Shown here: positions 6,339-6,346 of the stretch, piece after piece
Layout of the letters: the number at the start of each line of letters is the position of its first letter
Position numbering within the stretch: the stretch's first letter is position 1
NCBI GenBank assembly: GCA_003223775.1
Contig: QHWK01000731.1
Span: 1-6,346, forward strand
Direction: 5' to 3'
DNA from: Acidobacteriota bacterium
GTDB lineage: Bacteria > Acidobacteriota > Vicinamibacteria > Vicinamibacterales > CAVVIG01
Length of the DNA: 6,346 nucleotides
Notes under the pieces: model-generated
The model's input: the letters and a program-made list of their open reading frames with translations, nothing else
Database searches by the model: none
Told to the model about the DNA's origin: nothing
Position numbers and translations under genes: made by a program

Positions 6339-6346
6339 GGTCAGTT
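6335..6346 (+). CDS. Start of a further gene in the operon (partial)
   Basis: ATG 6335 overlaps the hydrolase stop in an ATGA junction and has a well-placed AAGGAG. Only MRSV is visible before the window ends, so no product can be named. The overlap suggests translational coupling and a third member of the porin-hydrolase operon. Confidence 0.65.

Overview
This is a GC-rich bacterial window, and every recognisable product is an exported or envelope protein. The organism is probably a diderm. Two proteins look like outer-membrane beta-barrels ending in Phe, and one looks like an MltF-type lipoprotein. Two DUF4136-like proteins, one with a GWGYGPGYG...GGGGG stretch and a C-terminal KPEKQQKNLAKAV...KNYPP motif, resemble proteins I know as common in Acidobacteriota. 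That placement is inference from memory of the family.

Left block, + strand (1-2853): the last 48 codons of an unrecognised protein overlap the possible GTG start of an MltF-like lipoprotein. That lipoprotein has a solute-binding domain followed by a lytic transglycosylase domain. Its stop overlaps (ATGA) the start of a small predicted outer-membrane barrel protein. Seven bases after the barrel stop comes a DUF4136-like gene that is broken. The tight packing suggests one envelope operon.

Middle (2859-3675): a long, near-perfect stem-loop lies between the broken DUF4136-like gene and a second DUF4136-like gene that converges on it from the - strand. The second gene is broken too. In both, an intact signal peptide is in one frame and the rest of the domain is in the -1 frame. 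The segment that normally follows the signal peptide in this family seems to be missing from both. About 258 bp of divergent intergenic DNA with two inverted repeats follows.

Right block, + strand (3676-6346): a porin-like barrel carries an N-terminal four-cysteine DUF3011-like domain. It is followed 20 bp later by a membrane-anchored or exported metal-dependent hydrolase of the amidohydrolase-2 type. The first four codons of another gene overlap the hydrolase stop by ATGA, with a good ribosome binding site. This looks like an uptake-plus-hydrolysis operon of unknown substrate.

The most unusual observation is the parallel lesion in the two convergent DUF4136-like genes. It may be real gene decay, a recurrent deletion mechanism or an assembly error; the sequence alone cannot decide. 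I found no RNA genes, CRISPR arrays, insertion sequences or integrase genes.
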